From the NCBI GenBank assembly GCA_014529385.2, contig CM043944.1, positions 53,914,768 to 53,978,767 of the forward strand: a stretch of 64,000 bases of DNA, given 5' to 3'. The DNA comes from Adiantum capillus-veneris (lineage: Eukaryota > Streptophyta > Polypodiopsida > Polypodiales > Pteridaceae). Below, piece after piece: positions 11,600 to 22,855 of the stretch. Position 1 is the stretch's first letter, and each line of letters begins with the position of its first letter. Position numbers and translations under genes: made by a program. The notes under the pieces were generated by a model. That model did not search any database, was not told where the DNA came from, and was given only the letters and a program-made list of their open reading frames with translations.

Positions 11600-12392
11600 T
11601 CTTAGGCCAAAAGTCTATGTTCGGGGTCAAAGAAGTTTTGATTGTGGGACACTTGTGTGGACCATCTGGTAGAAGACCGAGCCCTGTCAAAGTGGAGACT
11701 ATTCAAAAGATGAAGGAGACATGCAGTTCAATTACAGAAGTGCGAAGATTTTTAGGTGCATGTGTTTTCTACTTGATATGGTTACCCCATTTTTCACATG
11801 TTGCAGAGGTTTTATACCAGTTGCTCAGGAAAGGGCATAGATTTGTTTGGAAGGAAGAACACTCGAAAGCTGGGCATAAAATGAAGTAGATGTTACAAGA
11901 GGCTCCTACATTAAGGAAGGCAAACTACAAAAGTGGTAAGCCAATTATTGTGAGGGTTGACACGAGTACTACAGGTATTGGGTGGGCTATTGGACATGAT
12001 GACAAGCAGGGACAAAGGTATGCTATCAGATTTGGTGCTAAAGTGTTAAGTGCTCGACAGAGTGCATATCTACAGGTTAAAAGGAAACTTTGGGGTGTAG
12101 AAACTACCTAAAGTGTGACAAAGAATACTTTATCGGTGCTTCTGTAATAGTAGAGACGAATTGATTACCATTGCTTGGGATGATCACAAGTTGTTCTACA
12201 CCAGATATAGCCATGCTACGTTGGATAGCATATATTAAGTCATTAAATCCCAAGTTTCAACATATTGCAGGGAAAGATAATCCTGTGGCTGACATGTTAT
12301 CCAAGGCTAGGTTTGAAGATGAAGAGACTATGATTTCTGAACCTGAAGATGTGGAATTGAGGTTCTTTACCTCTTCAAAACTGCATGTATAA
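11600..12392 (+). pseudogene. RT thumb and RNase H of Gypsy A, broken
   Basis: Three frames carry the domain. The first (11617-11889) has VRRFLGACVFYLIWLPHF and LLRKGHRFVWKEEH, the connection after RT. The second (11890-12111) has VRVDTSTTGIGWAIG, AIRFGAKVLSARQSAY and VKRKLWGVE, the RNase H core with its first Asp. The third (12171-12392) has LGMITSCSTPDIAMLRWIAYI, then HIAGKDNPVADMLSKARF, the usual end of the domain. A TAG at 11887 and a break near 12110 interrupt it. RNase H removes the RNA strand during reverse transcription. Confidence 0.85.
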
Positions 12393-12479
12393 TGTAAAAA
12401 CACGGTTTTTGCATTACAGTCTTTTGTCAAGGACAAGTACGAAGGTGAATGGTTGCTGATTAGGAGATATTTGAGTACA

Positions 12480-13797
12480 CTAAAGAAATAAGAGGACTGG
12501 ACCGAACAAGAGTTTAAACGTATTCAAAAGAAAGCTTATGGGTATTTCTTACAGGACGGGTTTCTATGTTGGCATCCAAAGAAGCGAAGAGGAACCCCTC
12601 AGCGAGTTGTTTGTGATAAGGTAACACAACTTCAAGTACTTAAAGAATTTCATGAGTCGCTATGGGCAAGAAACAGAGGAGTTTGGGCCACTTTTGCTAA
12701 AATCAAAGAACGATATTGGTGGAAGGGTATGTATAAAGATGTGGAGCACTTTGTTGAAACCTGTTTTGTATGTCAAATCTAGTCAAATGTAAAGAATCGA
12801 GATGGATTACAACCAACATATCCATTGTGCATGCATTTCAAATGGGTATTGACTTGATTACAATGCCCACAGGGTTATGGAAAATGAGATACATCGTGCT
12901 TGCCAGGGAAGATTTCACGAACCAGGTTGAAGGGAGGGCTTTGTGAACCGAAGATACAAGTATGGTATGAAAATTTTTGCTAGAAGATGTAAACATGTAG
13001 ATATGGTTGTGCTGGAAGAATTATTGCAGATAGAGGAAAGTTGGATGCTGACGAAGAGAGAGACTTTTTTGCTCATATGGGTGTCAAGTACACTCACTAC
13101 TGCATACAATACCAAAGGGAATGGTAAAAGTGAAAGAGGGCATCCACCCATTGTCTAAGGCATGTAAAGGCCGTATTGGTGATTGGCCTTGGCTATTTCC
13201 TTATGCTTTATGGGCGGAGTGTACTACACACAACACAATTATAGGTTTTATGCCACTAGAGCTTATGTATGGACAGAAGCCTATTATGCCTCTTGAGGAG
13301 GCAGTGACTACATGGAGCATATTGCCTTGGGATTTAGAAATGAGCAGAGAAGATTTGCTTGCTTCAAGGATTCGACAGCTAGAGGAGAGAAGCAAAGATA
13401 TAGAAGTGCAAAGGAGAAATTGAGGAGTGCACGTTTGAAAATTAAGGAGGCTTTTGACAAGCGACATAGGCTAAGGCCATGTGCTATTCAAGACGGGGAT
13501 TGGGTTCTTGTTTATGATAGCAATTTGGACAACCAGTACCCAGCTATGCGGAAGATGGTTAAGCGGTGGTTTGGCCCGTATGTGGTTAAACATGCTTTTC
13601 CTAATGCTACCTACAAATTATGTGAGATGGATGTTACAAAGTTGAAACTTCCAGTTGCAGGTATGCGTGTCAAGTTATATAAAAGAAGAAATGAGCAGCT
13701 TCAACTTGCAGACAAAGACTTCAATATAGACGAAGATAAGGATTTAGATGATGGATATGTGCTTTCTAATGAAGATGTTGGCTTGGACAACCTCTAG
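12480..13797 (+). pseudogene. Integrase of Gypsy A, broken
   Basis: An H2C2 zinc-binding region is legible at about 12640-12780 (LKEFHESLWARNRGVW, then ERYWWKGMYKDVEHFVETCFVCQ). The catalytic core from 12780 to 13120 is full of stops, and I cannot place the first two acidic residues. The later core reads DWPWLFPYALWAECTTHN and LELMYGQKP (13121-13423). The C-terminal part (13312-13797) has the DGDWVLVYDSNLDNQYPAM and KMVKRWFGPYVVKHAF segments typical of a Gypsy integrase tail, and an acidic end (DEDKDLDDG). The 3' end lies 33 bases before the PPT, in keeping with element order. Confidence 0.82.
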
Positions 13798-13829
13798 AGA
13801 TTGGCACAAATCGGAGGATGTGCAGGTTT

Positions 13830-13841
13830 AGAGGGGGTGGA
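13830..13841 (+). promoter_or_regulatory. Polypurine tract of Gypsy A
   Basis: AGAGGGGGTGGA directly precedes the LTR start TGTCGTGCC at 13842. This is the expected primer for plus-strand synthesis. Confidence 0.75.
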
Positions 13842-14253
13842 TGTCGTGCCGCTTTGCATGCGCAAGCTGAAAAATAGAGTTTTGCTTGTATCTATGAACT
13901 TTGACAAATCTATGAACTATGTTAGGATTGTTTATGGCATCAAAGTAGCAAGAATTTTATGTATTATGTGGCTTTTTGTAGACCAAAGTGCACCAATTGG
14001 GCTGACAGGTGACGAAGGAAAGAAGGGCTGGTTTTCTGCTTAAAAATGTAGAGCTTGAACTGCTGAAGGAGCAAGTCTAGATGGCTTGTCAAATAGAGCA
14101 ACGGAGCCCAAGATATTGGAGTTTGAAGGTGCAGTGCATTGTAGAGTTTTTCCGGGCACGACAGCTGGGGACAAGTGGCCCAAGTGGATGTCAGTGTATA
14201 GCCATGTAATGCTTAATTTATGGAGCATATCCGTCTTTTCATATTGTAGACTC

Positions 14254-14332
14254 GGGGGGTTCACTATGTATAAAACTACCATATCACGTGCATTCAAGAC
14301 ATGTTTGTAAAACCCCTTATCTGTGAATTTTG
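14254..14332 (+). repeat. Left arm of the inverted repeat inside the 3' LTR
   Basis: Begins GGGGGGTTCACTATGTA. Its reverse complement matches 15939-16018 with about four differences over 79 bases. The arms are in the position of terminal inverted repeats of an inserted DNA element, but no clear target duplication flanks them. Confidence 0.85.
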
Positions 14333-15779
14333 TCGGCAATGCAAGACTCCATCCGGGCTTTGCGGCTTGGCAATAAGAGGTTGGGGCAGAGCATGGGAGC
14401 TGAGGAAAGAGGACCAATGAAAAAAAAGTTTTTCTTCTAAATATTTGTGAAGGGGTTTTTTGCCTTGAGGTGCTAGTCACTGAGAAGCCGCCACGTGGCG
14501 TTCGATTCAACCCACATGCATAAGCGGGAGCATTATCGCCGGGGTATATTGGCAGGGCCGTGGGCTCTCATAAGCATCCAAGAGGTGTGAGGGGAGCTCC
14601 CCTCCCCCCTAGCTATGGCGTCCGCGGGTCGGCGCTGTTGTGGCGCTGCGTGGCCGGTTCGGCGGCGATTTTGGGCGGAGCAGGCGTGGTGGCTCGCCTG
14701 TGGGCGGCCGCACAGCGGTGGAATTCTGTGATGACGTGGTAGTGGATAGGGGGCAGTGCCCGCGCTCGTAAGCGGCAAAGGTTTTTGAGGGGAAGGCCCC
14801 CCCCCCCCCCCCAACCCCCAATAGCGACATCGTTATTGCCTCGACGAGGGGGAGGGGTCCCACTACAAGGAAGTTCCGGTAAGGGCAGTTGAAGTGTAAG
14901 GCTAAGGAGGCTCAAAGGGAGAAGGAAAGTCTGGCCGGCCAAAGGGAAAGGGACCAAAGCCCAGAGGGTGGCATGCAAAGCTTTCCAAAATAAACTAGGC
15001 CAAGTGTTGGCAATGCATAAAAATTCTAAAAGAAGCTCCAAATGGAGTGCACGACATGGAAGCACACCACATTTTTCTTTTTTGGGACTCCTAGGCACAC
15101 CCCTATAAAAAGAGGGTTTTGTTCTTGTTTTAGGGTCTTTTGACCTGTTGGCTTTTTTGCCGGTGTGAGTAAGTAAAAGCTTGAAGTTGGTGTGTTGCTA
15201 AGCTTTCCATTGAAGCTGCATACATCGGTTGTACTACCATGTATGCAATAATACCACTCACTTTCTCCAATATCGTGTGTTGCTTCTCCCCATCCCCCTC
15301 CTCTTCTCTCGCTCTTCGTGTATTGGCCATTGCTTGCAGAGGGTTTGCCTGCAGCTCGAGAGGTGCTACCGAGAGGGCAGATTAGGAGTGTTTTGTGATT
15401 CGGAAGGGTGAGTTGAGCAGTGTGGGAGTATTTTGTGTTGTGGGTGTTTTTTGCAAGGTGTGAGGTAGTTTTTTTGTATGCTAAAGCGGAGTTGTTAGTG
15501 CAAATAAGCCAATTTGAAGGTGTTTTTTGAGAGGTTAGGGGTGCTGTGGAATCCCTGGGCTATAGAGCGGCAAGTATTTTGTGTGCTGGGTGTGTTCCCT
15601 ATTCCGCGTCTCCAACTTCTAGTGCCCCCACTGAGGAGCTGTCTGATGCTCCAATTTTCGGTTCAAAGTGATGTTTTTTTGCCAACGAAGCGGTTGGCTC
15701 ACGGTCGAGATGTTTGATGGTCGAGGTTGAAGCTGACAGAGATGGTGGAGCCAGGTTTTTTGCCAAGTGCTAGCCCCGG

Positions 15780-16018
15780 GGAGGTCACCTAATAAAAATT
15801 TAAACTATCACGTGAGTTCAACAGAAGGGTATTTAAAGTTCTTGAAACTTACAGAAATATATATACAAAAGGGTATTATTTTTTCAAATTTGAAAAAAAC
15901 TTACAGATTTTACAAGAAAAGGGTACATTATATTCTTAACAAAATTCACAAATAAAGGGTTTTACAAACATGTCTTGAACGTACGTGATATGGTAGTTTT
16001 ATACATAGTGAACCCCCC
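15780..16018 (+). repeat. Right arm of the inverted repeat with subterminal repeats
   Basis: The arm is 15939-16018 and ends CATAGTGAACCCCCC. Just inside it are degenerate direct repeats with AAGGGTA and CTTACAGA words (15820-15935), as often seen next to the ends of DNA transposons. No transposase is visible between the arms. Confidence 0.7.
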
Positions 16019-16675
16019 AAGGTGCTAGCAATGCAACAAAGATACTAATGTGAGCTCATGTGGAAGAGTACGAGGTAGAGAAGCTATCATTTTTTTCAAA
16101 ATTTTTTTGGAACTTAGACCTCTATAAAAGGGGTATTTTCCACTTAACAAGGGTTGGTTATTTTCTCTTCTTTTTTTTTCTTTTGGGGAGGGTCAATTTT
16201 TTAGAAGGACTTTTGGGGAACCGAATGGAGAGGTGGGGAGTTCTTTTGCTTGAGAGCAATTGGAGAAGACAACGGAAAGGTGGAAGAGTGTCCAGAGCAC
16301 AAGAAAACTGGACGCTGGGACAACTAGGGGAAGAATTCTGAGGCGAGGGTTGCAATTCGAAAGGCATACCAAAGCGGGTGTATGCACCATGATTGTAAAA
16401 GAGCAATCAAAAATCTTACAATGTATCTGCTATCAGTTGTCGGCATCTCTCGAGTCTTGAAGCTCTGTTTCTTCGTCGTATCAATTAATATTGTTCTTAT
16501 TTGCAGTCTTCTCTCTCAAACTGTCTTGAATCATCAGTATTATGAGTATTAAACTATTAATTAAGTCTATTTGCACTCTGTTATCCTAGTTTGAGCGTCT
16601 ACAAAGCTCCTATCTACAACCAGAGGCCCAGTGCTTTCCTGGTTGACCCTGGACAACCGCTCACTCGGACAACGT

Positions 16676-16706
16676 GTTTTGCAATTTTGGCTGAATGAAT
16701 GTGAGG
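16676..16706 (+). repeat. Right arm of the 31-bp inverted repeat bracketing Gypsy A
   Basis: Matches the reverse complement of 6058-6088 at 28 of 31 bases. Confidence 0.8.
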
Positions 16707-17007
16707 ATATACCAACCTAGATTGTATGCATGTTGCAATGAGGCAAAAATATCATTTCTTCAGAAATAGTTAGAATCAAAGGTCATGCATGAGGACAATG
16801 AATTGGAAATTTTTCTTGCTAAAATCAAAGAAATCAATGAGTAACTCATTGTTGTAGGTGAAGTCAGTACCGACCATTCCCTTGTGCAGATTGTCCTAGA
16901 TGGGACGTAATTTTTTGGCGAGTACTGAATTGGAATCCGGTGAGCATATTCTAAGAATATTCTTTCCTACCTTCTCAACTTTATTCTCTCTCTCGATCTT
17001 CCGTTGG

Positions 17008-17045
<38 letters not shown>

Positions 17046-17478
17046 GTCTGTGTGCTTTGCCGATGGTTGTATGTGTGTTTAGAAAAAGGGGTAAATGTTA
17101 TTCTATCACCTTAACTTGGTAGATGGGTTTAAGGTAGTTCCATCTTGAATAACCTATCTTGATTTCAACTCTCCTTGTTGGATAGATCTCCAAGATCTCT
17201 TCGATTAGTTTCCTACAATGTTTGATTAGTCTGCTTCTTCTTCTCCATCATCATCTGCTTCTCTCTCTCTCCCTCTCTCACTCTCTCTCTCTCTGGAGGA
17301 ACTTGCCTTTCTCATGAGTCTCTGCTTTTGAGCCTTTTTGAAGCCTTGGGGCCAATGACTCTATTCTCTTTGATTGGATGGTATGCACAGAAGATCATTT
17401 CTGCCTGGATGTTGAAGTGCAAAACATTAGAACTTCTTGAGCATGACAAAACAAAAAAGTAAAAAAACTAGTGGCAAA

Positions 17479-17561
<83 letters not shown>

Positions 17562-17894
17562 TTAACAAACTGACATGACTTGTTTTGTTCTTTTCTAAAA
17601 AAGTGCCAATAAAAAGTGCAACACGCTTTTTAGGATCTTGTCCAGTTTTGTCAGGTGTCAGACGTGTCAAAGATTGCCATTGGAATTTTTTAAGTTCTCA
17701 AATGTTTGTGCTACATTAATATCGTGAAAAGACTTCAACATCATGTCGTATTTTAGTATAACTTTTGAATTAATTTTTGATATTTTAGTATAACTTTTGA
17801 TTTAGTTTTTGTTGTGACATATTTTAACAGCTTTGCAAGCATCAAAAGTGGTTGAATTGACAAGCATCAAAAGAATTCAGTCATCAAAGACGAA
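16707..17894 (+). other. Upstream region of the methyltransferase-like gene, with microsatellites
   Basis: (CT)n at about 17012-17041, CT-rich at 17260-17292, compound (TG)n(AG)n at 17483-17559. No protein gene is seen. The last part (about 17820-17894, rich in GCATCAAAAG words) may be a 5' untranslated exon, because it ends at a good donor, GAA|GTAAGT at 17895. I cannot identify a core promoter. Confidence 0.4.
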
Positions 17895-18879
17895 GTAAGT
17901 GAATGTTTTCATTTTGTGTATGTTTTTCGAATTGTTAATTAAAAGTAGTATTTGACTATCTTATTAAAAAGACATTTATGAAAACTTTACTTTTGAAGAT
18001 AAAAACTTTACTTTTATTTCTAAATGGTTACATTGGTTTTGAGAGAGTAAAAAAACTTGCATGTCAACAAGCTCTTTTTTTGTCTCTTTTTTTTATTGAA
18101 TATGATGCACAAAAGCTCTAGAAAATGATCTATAGAAGATATGTTTTATGAAAAGCTATGATTTTTTAATGACATCAGTAGTTTTGAGAGGAAGAAATAT
18201 CTTACATGTCAACAAGCTTCTTTTTAAGCTCTATTATTTGTTGAAAATTATCCACAAAAGTTTGCTTTAGAGTAATACCAGTATTTTATTTAAAGCTATG
18301 TTTTAAGACATGAGTAGGTTTGAAAGAGAGAGAAAACTTGCATGTCAACAAGCTCTTTTTTAAACTCTTTCTTTGGTGAAATGATGAAAGAGAGAGAAAA
18401 CTTGCATGTCAACAAGCTCTTTTTTAAACTCTTTCTTTGGTGAAATGATGTATGTGTTCTAAGCTAGTGACATTGATGGGAAGATGTATATGTCATGTTT
18501 GATAAAAAATTATGCTCTTTTTTTAATGATATCAATAGCTTTAAAACAAGTATAAAACTTGTTTGTCAACATGCATCTTTTTTTAACTCCTTTTTTTTTG
18601 TTGAAGATGGTTCACAAAAGTTTCTTCATATGTTTTAAACTAGTAACATTACTTTATGATATATTTTCTACTTTTTTAAGTTAGTGAATTTTTTTATTAA
18701 AAGTTATTCTTCTTGAAGAAAAAAGTTTCATATTTTTATGATATTTGTAGTTTTAAAAAGAGGAAAAAACTTGCATGTCAACAAGCTTCTTTTTTTGCTC
18801 TTTTTTAGAACATTGTAGTTTTTGAAAAGCACATAATTATGCTGGTTTTTGTACATACATTCATTGTGGTTTTTTGTAG
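17895..18879 (+). other. Putative 5' UTR intron containing a degenerate tandem repeat array
   Basis: A GTAAGT donor at 17895 and a T-rich TTTTTTGTAG acceptor ending at 18879 frame the stretch; the start codon follows at 18883. Inside are six copies of a unit carrying AAACTTGCATGTCAACAAGC, at about 18056, 18195, 18333, 18397, 18556 and 18767. Copies three and four form an exact 64-bp tandem duplication (18321-18384, 18385-18448). Intron status is inferred from splice signals only. Confidence 0.5.
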
Positions 18880-18882
18880 ACA

Positions 18883-21800
18883 ATGAAAAAGAGAAATACC
18901 ACACGTGCAAAAGCATTGGGTGTGCAAGCATGTAAAGGCACACAAGATGCTTCTCAATCTACGCCAGAGAGTGAGGTCACTCCTACAATTGAGCATGAGT
19001 TGGTTTCAGAGTTGGGAGAAGAAATTGAATATATTGAAGAAGAAGAACAAAAAGAATCTTCACATTGTGAAGAACAACAACAGGAAGAGGAAGACATGGA
19101 TTTAGACGAAGCTGAAATGGAAATGGTGATTGCACAAGGCAATGATGTCATTGCACAATGTAGACTTCTTGCATCAGATGAATGTCCTCGGATACCCCTT
19201 TGCAGGTTAATTTCATATGCACGAGTGCGAGGTCTTTGTCAAGCTGTGGGAGGTTTGAATATAGCTTTTCAATATGAGAATTACGTTCCAAAAAAAGGTG
19301 CCTTTATTATTTCCATACTCAAAGCAAATATTGAGGAAAATCAAGTTTCAGATGAGGTTAGAGCTTCATGGTCTCCACTATGGCAAGAAGTGGATTCTGA
19401 GTTTGAAAAGGACTTGAGTGGCAATTCAGATTGGGAGTTTATGAGAAATAAGATGTTTTTTGTTTGGGAAGGGAACCATAGAACCACCGCTTGGATGCAG
19501 GTCATAAGTGATGCTACAAGGACACAAAGTCACGACACATTCAAGTATTGTGCAGCTTGATTGATCCTACCCGTGTATCAAAAATTGCACTATTAGCCTG
19601 TTTGCAAAGAGAAAACTCGTAAGTGTTCTTTTCAATGCTATGTCCCTCTTGCAAACAAGATTTTATAATTGATTTAAATTGATCTTTTTTTGTGTATGCA
19701 AGGTTAAATGAGCATGCCATTGTTAAGCCAAGTCTTCGCAATACTCTCATCAACACAAACAACATATGTGATTGTGAGTGTAAAGCATACATGAAGAGTC
19801 TACCTAAAGATCAGCTAAGGCTATTAGAGAAATCTAGAAACAAAGAGAGCAAAGGAAAAAATACTTGGTTTCCATTTACTAGAGGCTATTTGGCAAAACT
19901 TGTTTTTCAGGTGTTTACTTATAGAAGTTTTTGTGCTACTTCTTATAGTTTTGTATATTTATTTTTTTAAAGCATTACTTGATGGACAGGTGGAGTATAA
20001 TGTTGATCTTTCTCGAGCACTAGAGATAATTACAAAATCAAAGCCAGAGGAGGAAAGACTTCAATTTAAAAAGAAGGAGCAAGTGCGCATACATAAGAAG
20101 TACTCAGACAAGATGGGCATGGTAAGAAAATTTATAAACTTAGTTTATGTCATGATAAACATTTAGTTTTGTGTTTCTTTTTTAGCTTTTGCTTTTGTTG
20201 AACCCCTCTTATTTCTCTTTAGATATTGAGTATCCTTGATCCTCGTCTTGGGGATGTATGGAAGGAGAAAGTGTTTTCATTGTGGTTTGAAGGCAAAGAT
20301 TGCATCATTACATTGGGTAAACTGAAGAGCCTTGCCTTGACAGAAATGCGAGTTGAGAAAGTGTGAATCTTTTATCTCTACTTGATGCAAGTAAGCGTAT
20401 GCGAGACCTTTGGGAGATATCAACTATAGAGGGTAATATTTCAAATGCTATAAAGTTCTCTTTTGCATTTGGCTTTAGTGTGACATTTGTTTCTTTTTCT
20501 AGGTGGTTAGCAAAGGCAGTTTTCTTGGAAAAAATAAAGTGTGCAGCCATAGTCACTCTTGGAGATCTTTCTTCTTTATGTGATCTAACATCTCCAATGT
20601 TGCTTCCCCATGATTATCCCTTGCAAGCTTACATGGAAGAAACTAAACTTGAAACTATAAATCACATGTTTGTGTCAATGAGGACAAGGGGATTCAAAGT
20701 CCGAGTAGAAGGGCTTTTGCAAGGGAGAATCTTCACAATCTAAAGCCACGGAGCTAGACCAAGCGGCTCAACGTGTTGTCTATAGGTAATCTCTATCTAT
20801 TCTTTAATGATAAACAAATCTAAATATTATTAGGTCTTATTTTGGTGCCTTAATTTAGCTTTAGTTAAAGCTATCATTGAATGTGTTGTAGATACCTTTT
20901 TGCACTAGTAAAAGAGGGTAAATTGAAAGAGCTTCCAGTACAATGTCTCCCATGGTGTGACTTGGAAAGTGTGAGTTGTATGTATCCACCAAACATGCGT
21001 GATTTTTCATCATGGGAGCTTGCAAATGACCCTTGGTGGATAGATCTCAAACCTCGAGTTATCCTTGCTAGAGAGCGAGAACTTTTTAAACTCCATGGAC
21101 ATGGAAAGCAAGTTATAAGTCTTGGCAAAGAAAACAAGGATAAAAATACAAAAACTGTAGAGGCACATGATGGTAAAAGACTTTCTGGTTATTTTGCATT
21201 GTATCTTGTTTGTCTCTCTTGCTTTTGTATTATGAGCTTCTATGATCTAGTTGAACTAGACATTGAGGCGGAGGTTGCCAACACTGTCAAGAATGCACAT
21301 GAGACAAGGGAGCTTGCAAAAGATAATCTCATTATTACATTGTAAGTCTTTTACTAATTGTATCCTTATCTTTTCTTGCTTTCAAAATGTGTCAACAATT
21401 TTGCAGATGGCATTATCTTGTTCAAAGAGTTGTGTGTTTTTGCCTACTCAATGGTGTCTCCTGGCGATTTGTTTTATCATGGTGATGCTCCATTTTATGG
21501 ATGTGATATGGATGACTATATAGCCATGGGTCAAGATTTTGTAAGTGGAAAGAAGAATGAAGTGTACACAAGAATACATGAGTTCTTCTTGGCGGTCGGA
21601 ATAGGAAAGGACTATCGTCAAATGGGAAGGAAAGTGAAATGGGCAGCAGATTTTATCTTTTTAGACTTTCCCACAGGCTTTGGCTTAGAAAGCATCCAAG
21701 GTGTTCCAAAACAGAATACACTCACCGAAGAGCACATGAGATATGGAGTGACTGTAGCCGCGGCCTCACTAGTAGACCATGGTTGGCTTGTCATGATGGC

Positions 21801-22855
21801 TCCCCTCACAGGTGATCTCTAATGTCTTGCTCTACTTTTATCATGAAAGCAAAGAGTTGTACACTATTTAGTAATTTATGTTTTCTTAATTGTCTATATA
21901 GGTTCATGCATTACATGGATTGAGCGGTATGTTCACATCCAAGGCCTTGAAATCGGGTGGCGTGTTTTTGTTCTTGACAAAGTAGCATATGGTCTTGTCA
22001 ACGAGGAAGGAGAAAATATATCTGTTAGTATGAGAAAGTTCTATTGATTAGCTATTCACAATTGTTTTAGTGGTTTGTGTGGGTTTGATTATACTTCATG
22101 TTTATGAAATGTTTTTGTTGCAGCTTAGCTCCCATGTTCTCTTCTTTGTCCATCGTTTGGATACACATCCTAAGAAATTTTATGATGCTAGTATGGCAAT
22201 CTTCAAGAAATTGCACATTTTGCAAGATAGTGATTGTTGGACACATTTTCTTCTAGATGCAAAGAAGACTGTATTGTCCGGAATGGTAGCTATTCGAGGA
22301 CCAATGGAGACATCACCCGCTTTTATGGAGGCGGTTTTGGCTTTGCTTTGCCCCGAGGATGGTCTTGTGTTAGAGATGGGTTGTGGAACATCGCCACTTA
22401 TGAAGGCGTGTCAAGCTACTGGACTGGACGTGCTTGTTTTTCATTTGATAATGATGTAGGTATTGTGAATCTTGTCACCCGGCCTCTTGTGCAAGCCATA
22501 ACTTGCAACAAGAGGGTTCGCTTGGAGAGTGAAGCAGAGCATGAGGATGATGAAGTGAACCCTGTTATTAGCAACCCATATAATTAGTGAGCATATACTC
22601 TTTTTTGAGCTTGATAACATTGATGACTTTGGTTATTTGGTATATCATTTTGGATGTTACATTTTGTGGTACGCACTCTATATCAAGGTTGAAGTGTTTT
22701 GTGTCTTTTGGCATTGCTTGTGTAGCGTGCTTCCTTGCTATGCAGAGGCAAGTGCAAGGGCTATGGTGGCAAATAGGGCTTATGATCAACGATCGAAACA
22801 AAAACCACTATCATTTAGTGTGTATATTGATGATCTTTGTTTAGAGGATGAATAG
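18883..22855 (+). pseudogene. Multi-exon gene: ParB/Srx-like GNHR region plus beta-class DNA-methyltransferase-like domain; frames broken
   Basis: Likely exons: 18880-19618, 19703-19910, 19990-20121, 20223-20432, about 20503/20511-20785, 20892-21172, 21251-21341, 21407-21811, 21902-22023, 22134-22586 and 22753-22855, all with GT-AG borders. The start is ATG 18883. Residues 40-90 are very acidic. Then IPLCRLI (ParB beta-strand-like) and WEGNHRTTAW (GNHR at 19471) resemble the ParB/sulfiredoxin signature. Downstream, IFLDFPTGF (21661-21681) is in the place of the DPPY motif IV, and LVLEMGCGTSPLMKAC (22365-22410) is a clear SAM motif I. It is followed after a shift by GRACFSFDND. Motif IV before motif I is the beta-class order of amino-methyltransferases. 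Frame breaks: a base seems missing at 19515, two extra at about 20361, one extra near 20719, and a 5-base duplication at 22419-22428. It is either a pseudogene or affected by assembly errors. Function is inferred from motifs only. Confidence 0.65.

Larger units (their letters stand above)
6113..16671 (+). mobile_element. Degenerate Ty3/Gypsy element A (LTRs, gag, pol)
   Basis: Both LTRs begin TGTCGTGCC and end in (C)GGACA or CGACA. They share about 150 bases at the start and about 600 at the end. The inside has the order gag, zinc knuckle, protease remnant, RT, RNase H, integrase, PPT, which is Gypsy order. The coding part is broken by several frameshifts and stops, so the copy cannot be autonomous. 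No perfect target duplication is visible: ATCGT on the left against AACGT or ACGTG on the right. Confidence 0.9.
13842..16671 (+). mobile_element. 3' LTR of Gypsy A, enlarged and rearranged
   Basis: The first 150 bases match the 5' LTR start and 16021-16671 match its end, including a second TATA-like CTCTATAAAAGGGG near 16122. The 2.8-kb length is about 1 kb more than the 5' LTR. The middle (14254-16018) is bounded by a 79/80-bp inverted repeat. It also holds a second, more diverged LTR-like part: 14960-15120 with CACCCCTATAAAAAGAGG resembles 7230-7390. So an insertion or duplication happened here. A 16-base C run lies at 14797-14812. Confidence 0.75.

Noticed and set aside
14533-15098. Long minus-strand open frames over 14533-15098
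   Set aside because: GC-rich and C-run sequence inside the 3' LTR opens all frames; no motif or homologous frame exists in the 5' LTR.
14262-16014. CACTA transposon suggested by CACTATG...CATAGTG in the inverted repeat
   Set aside because: The inverted match extends six or more bases outside CACTA (GGGGGGTT), no 3-bp target duplication is visible, and no transposase is present.
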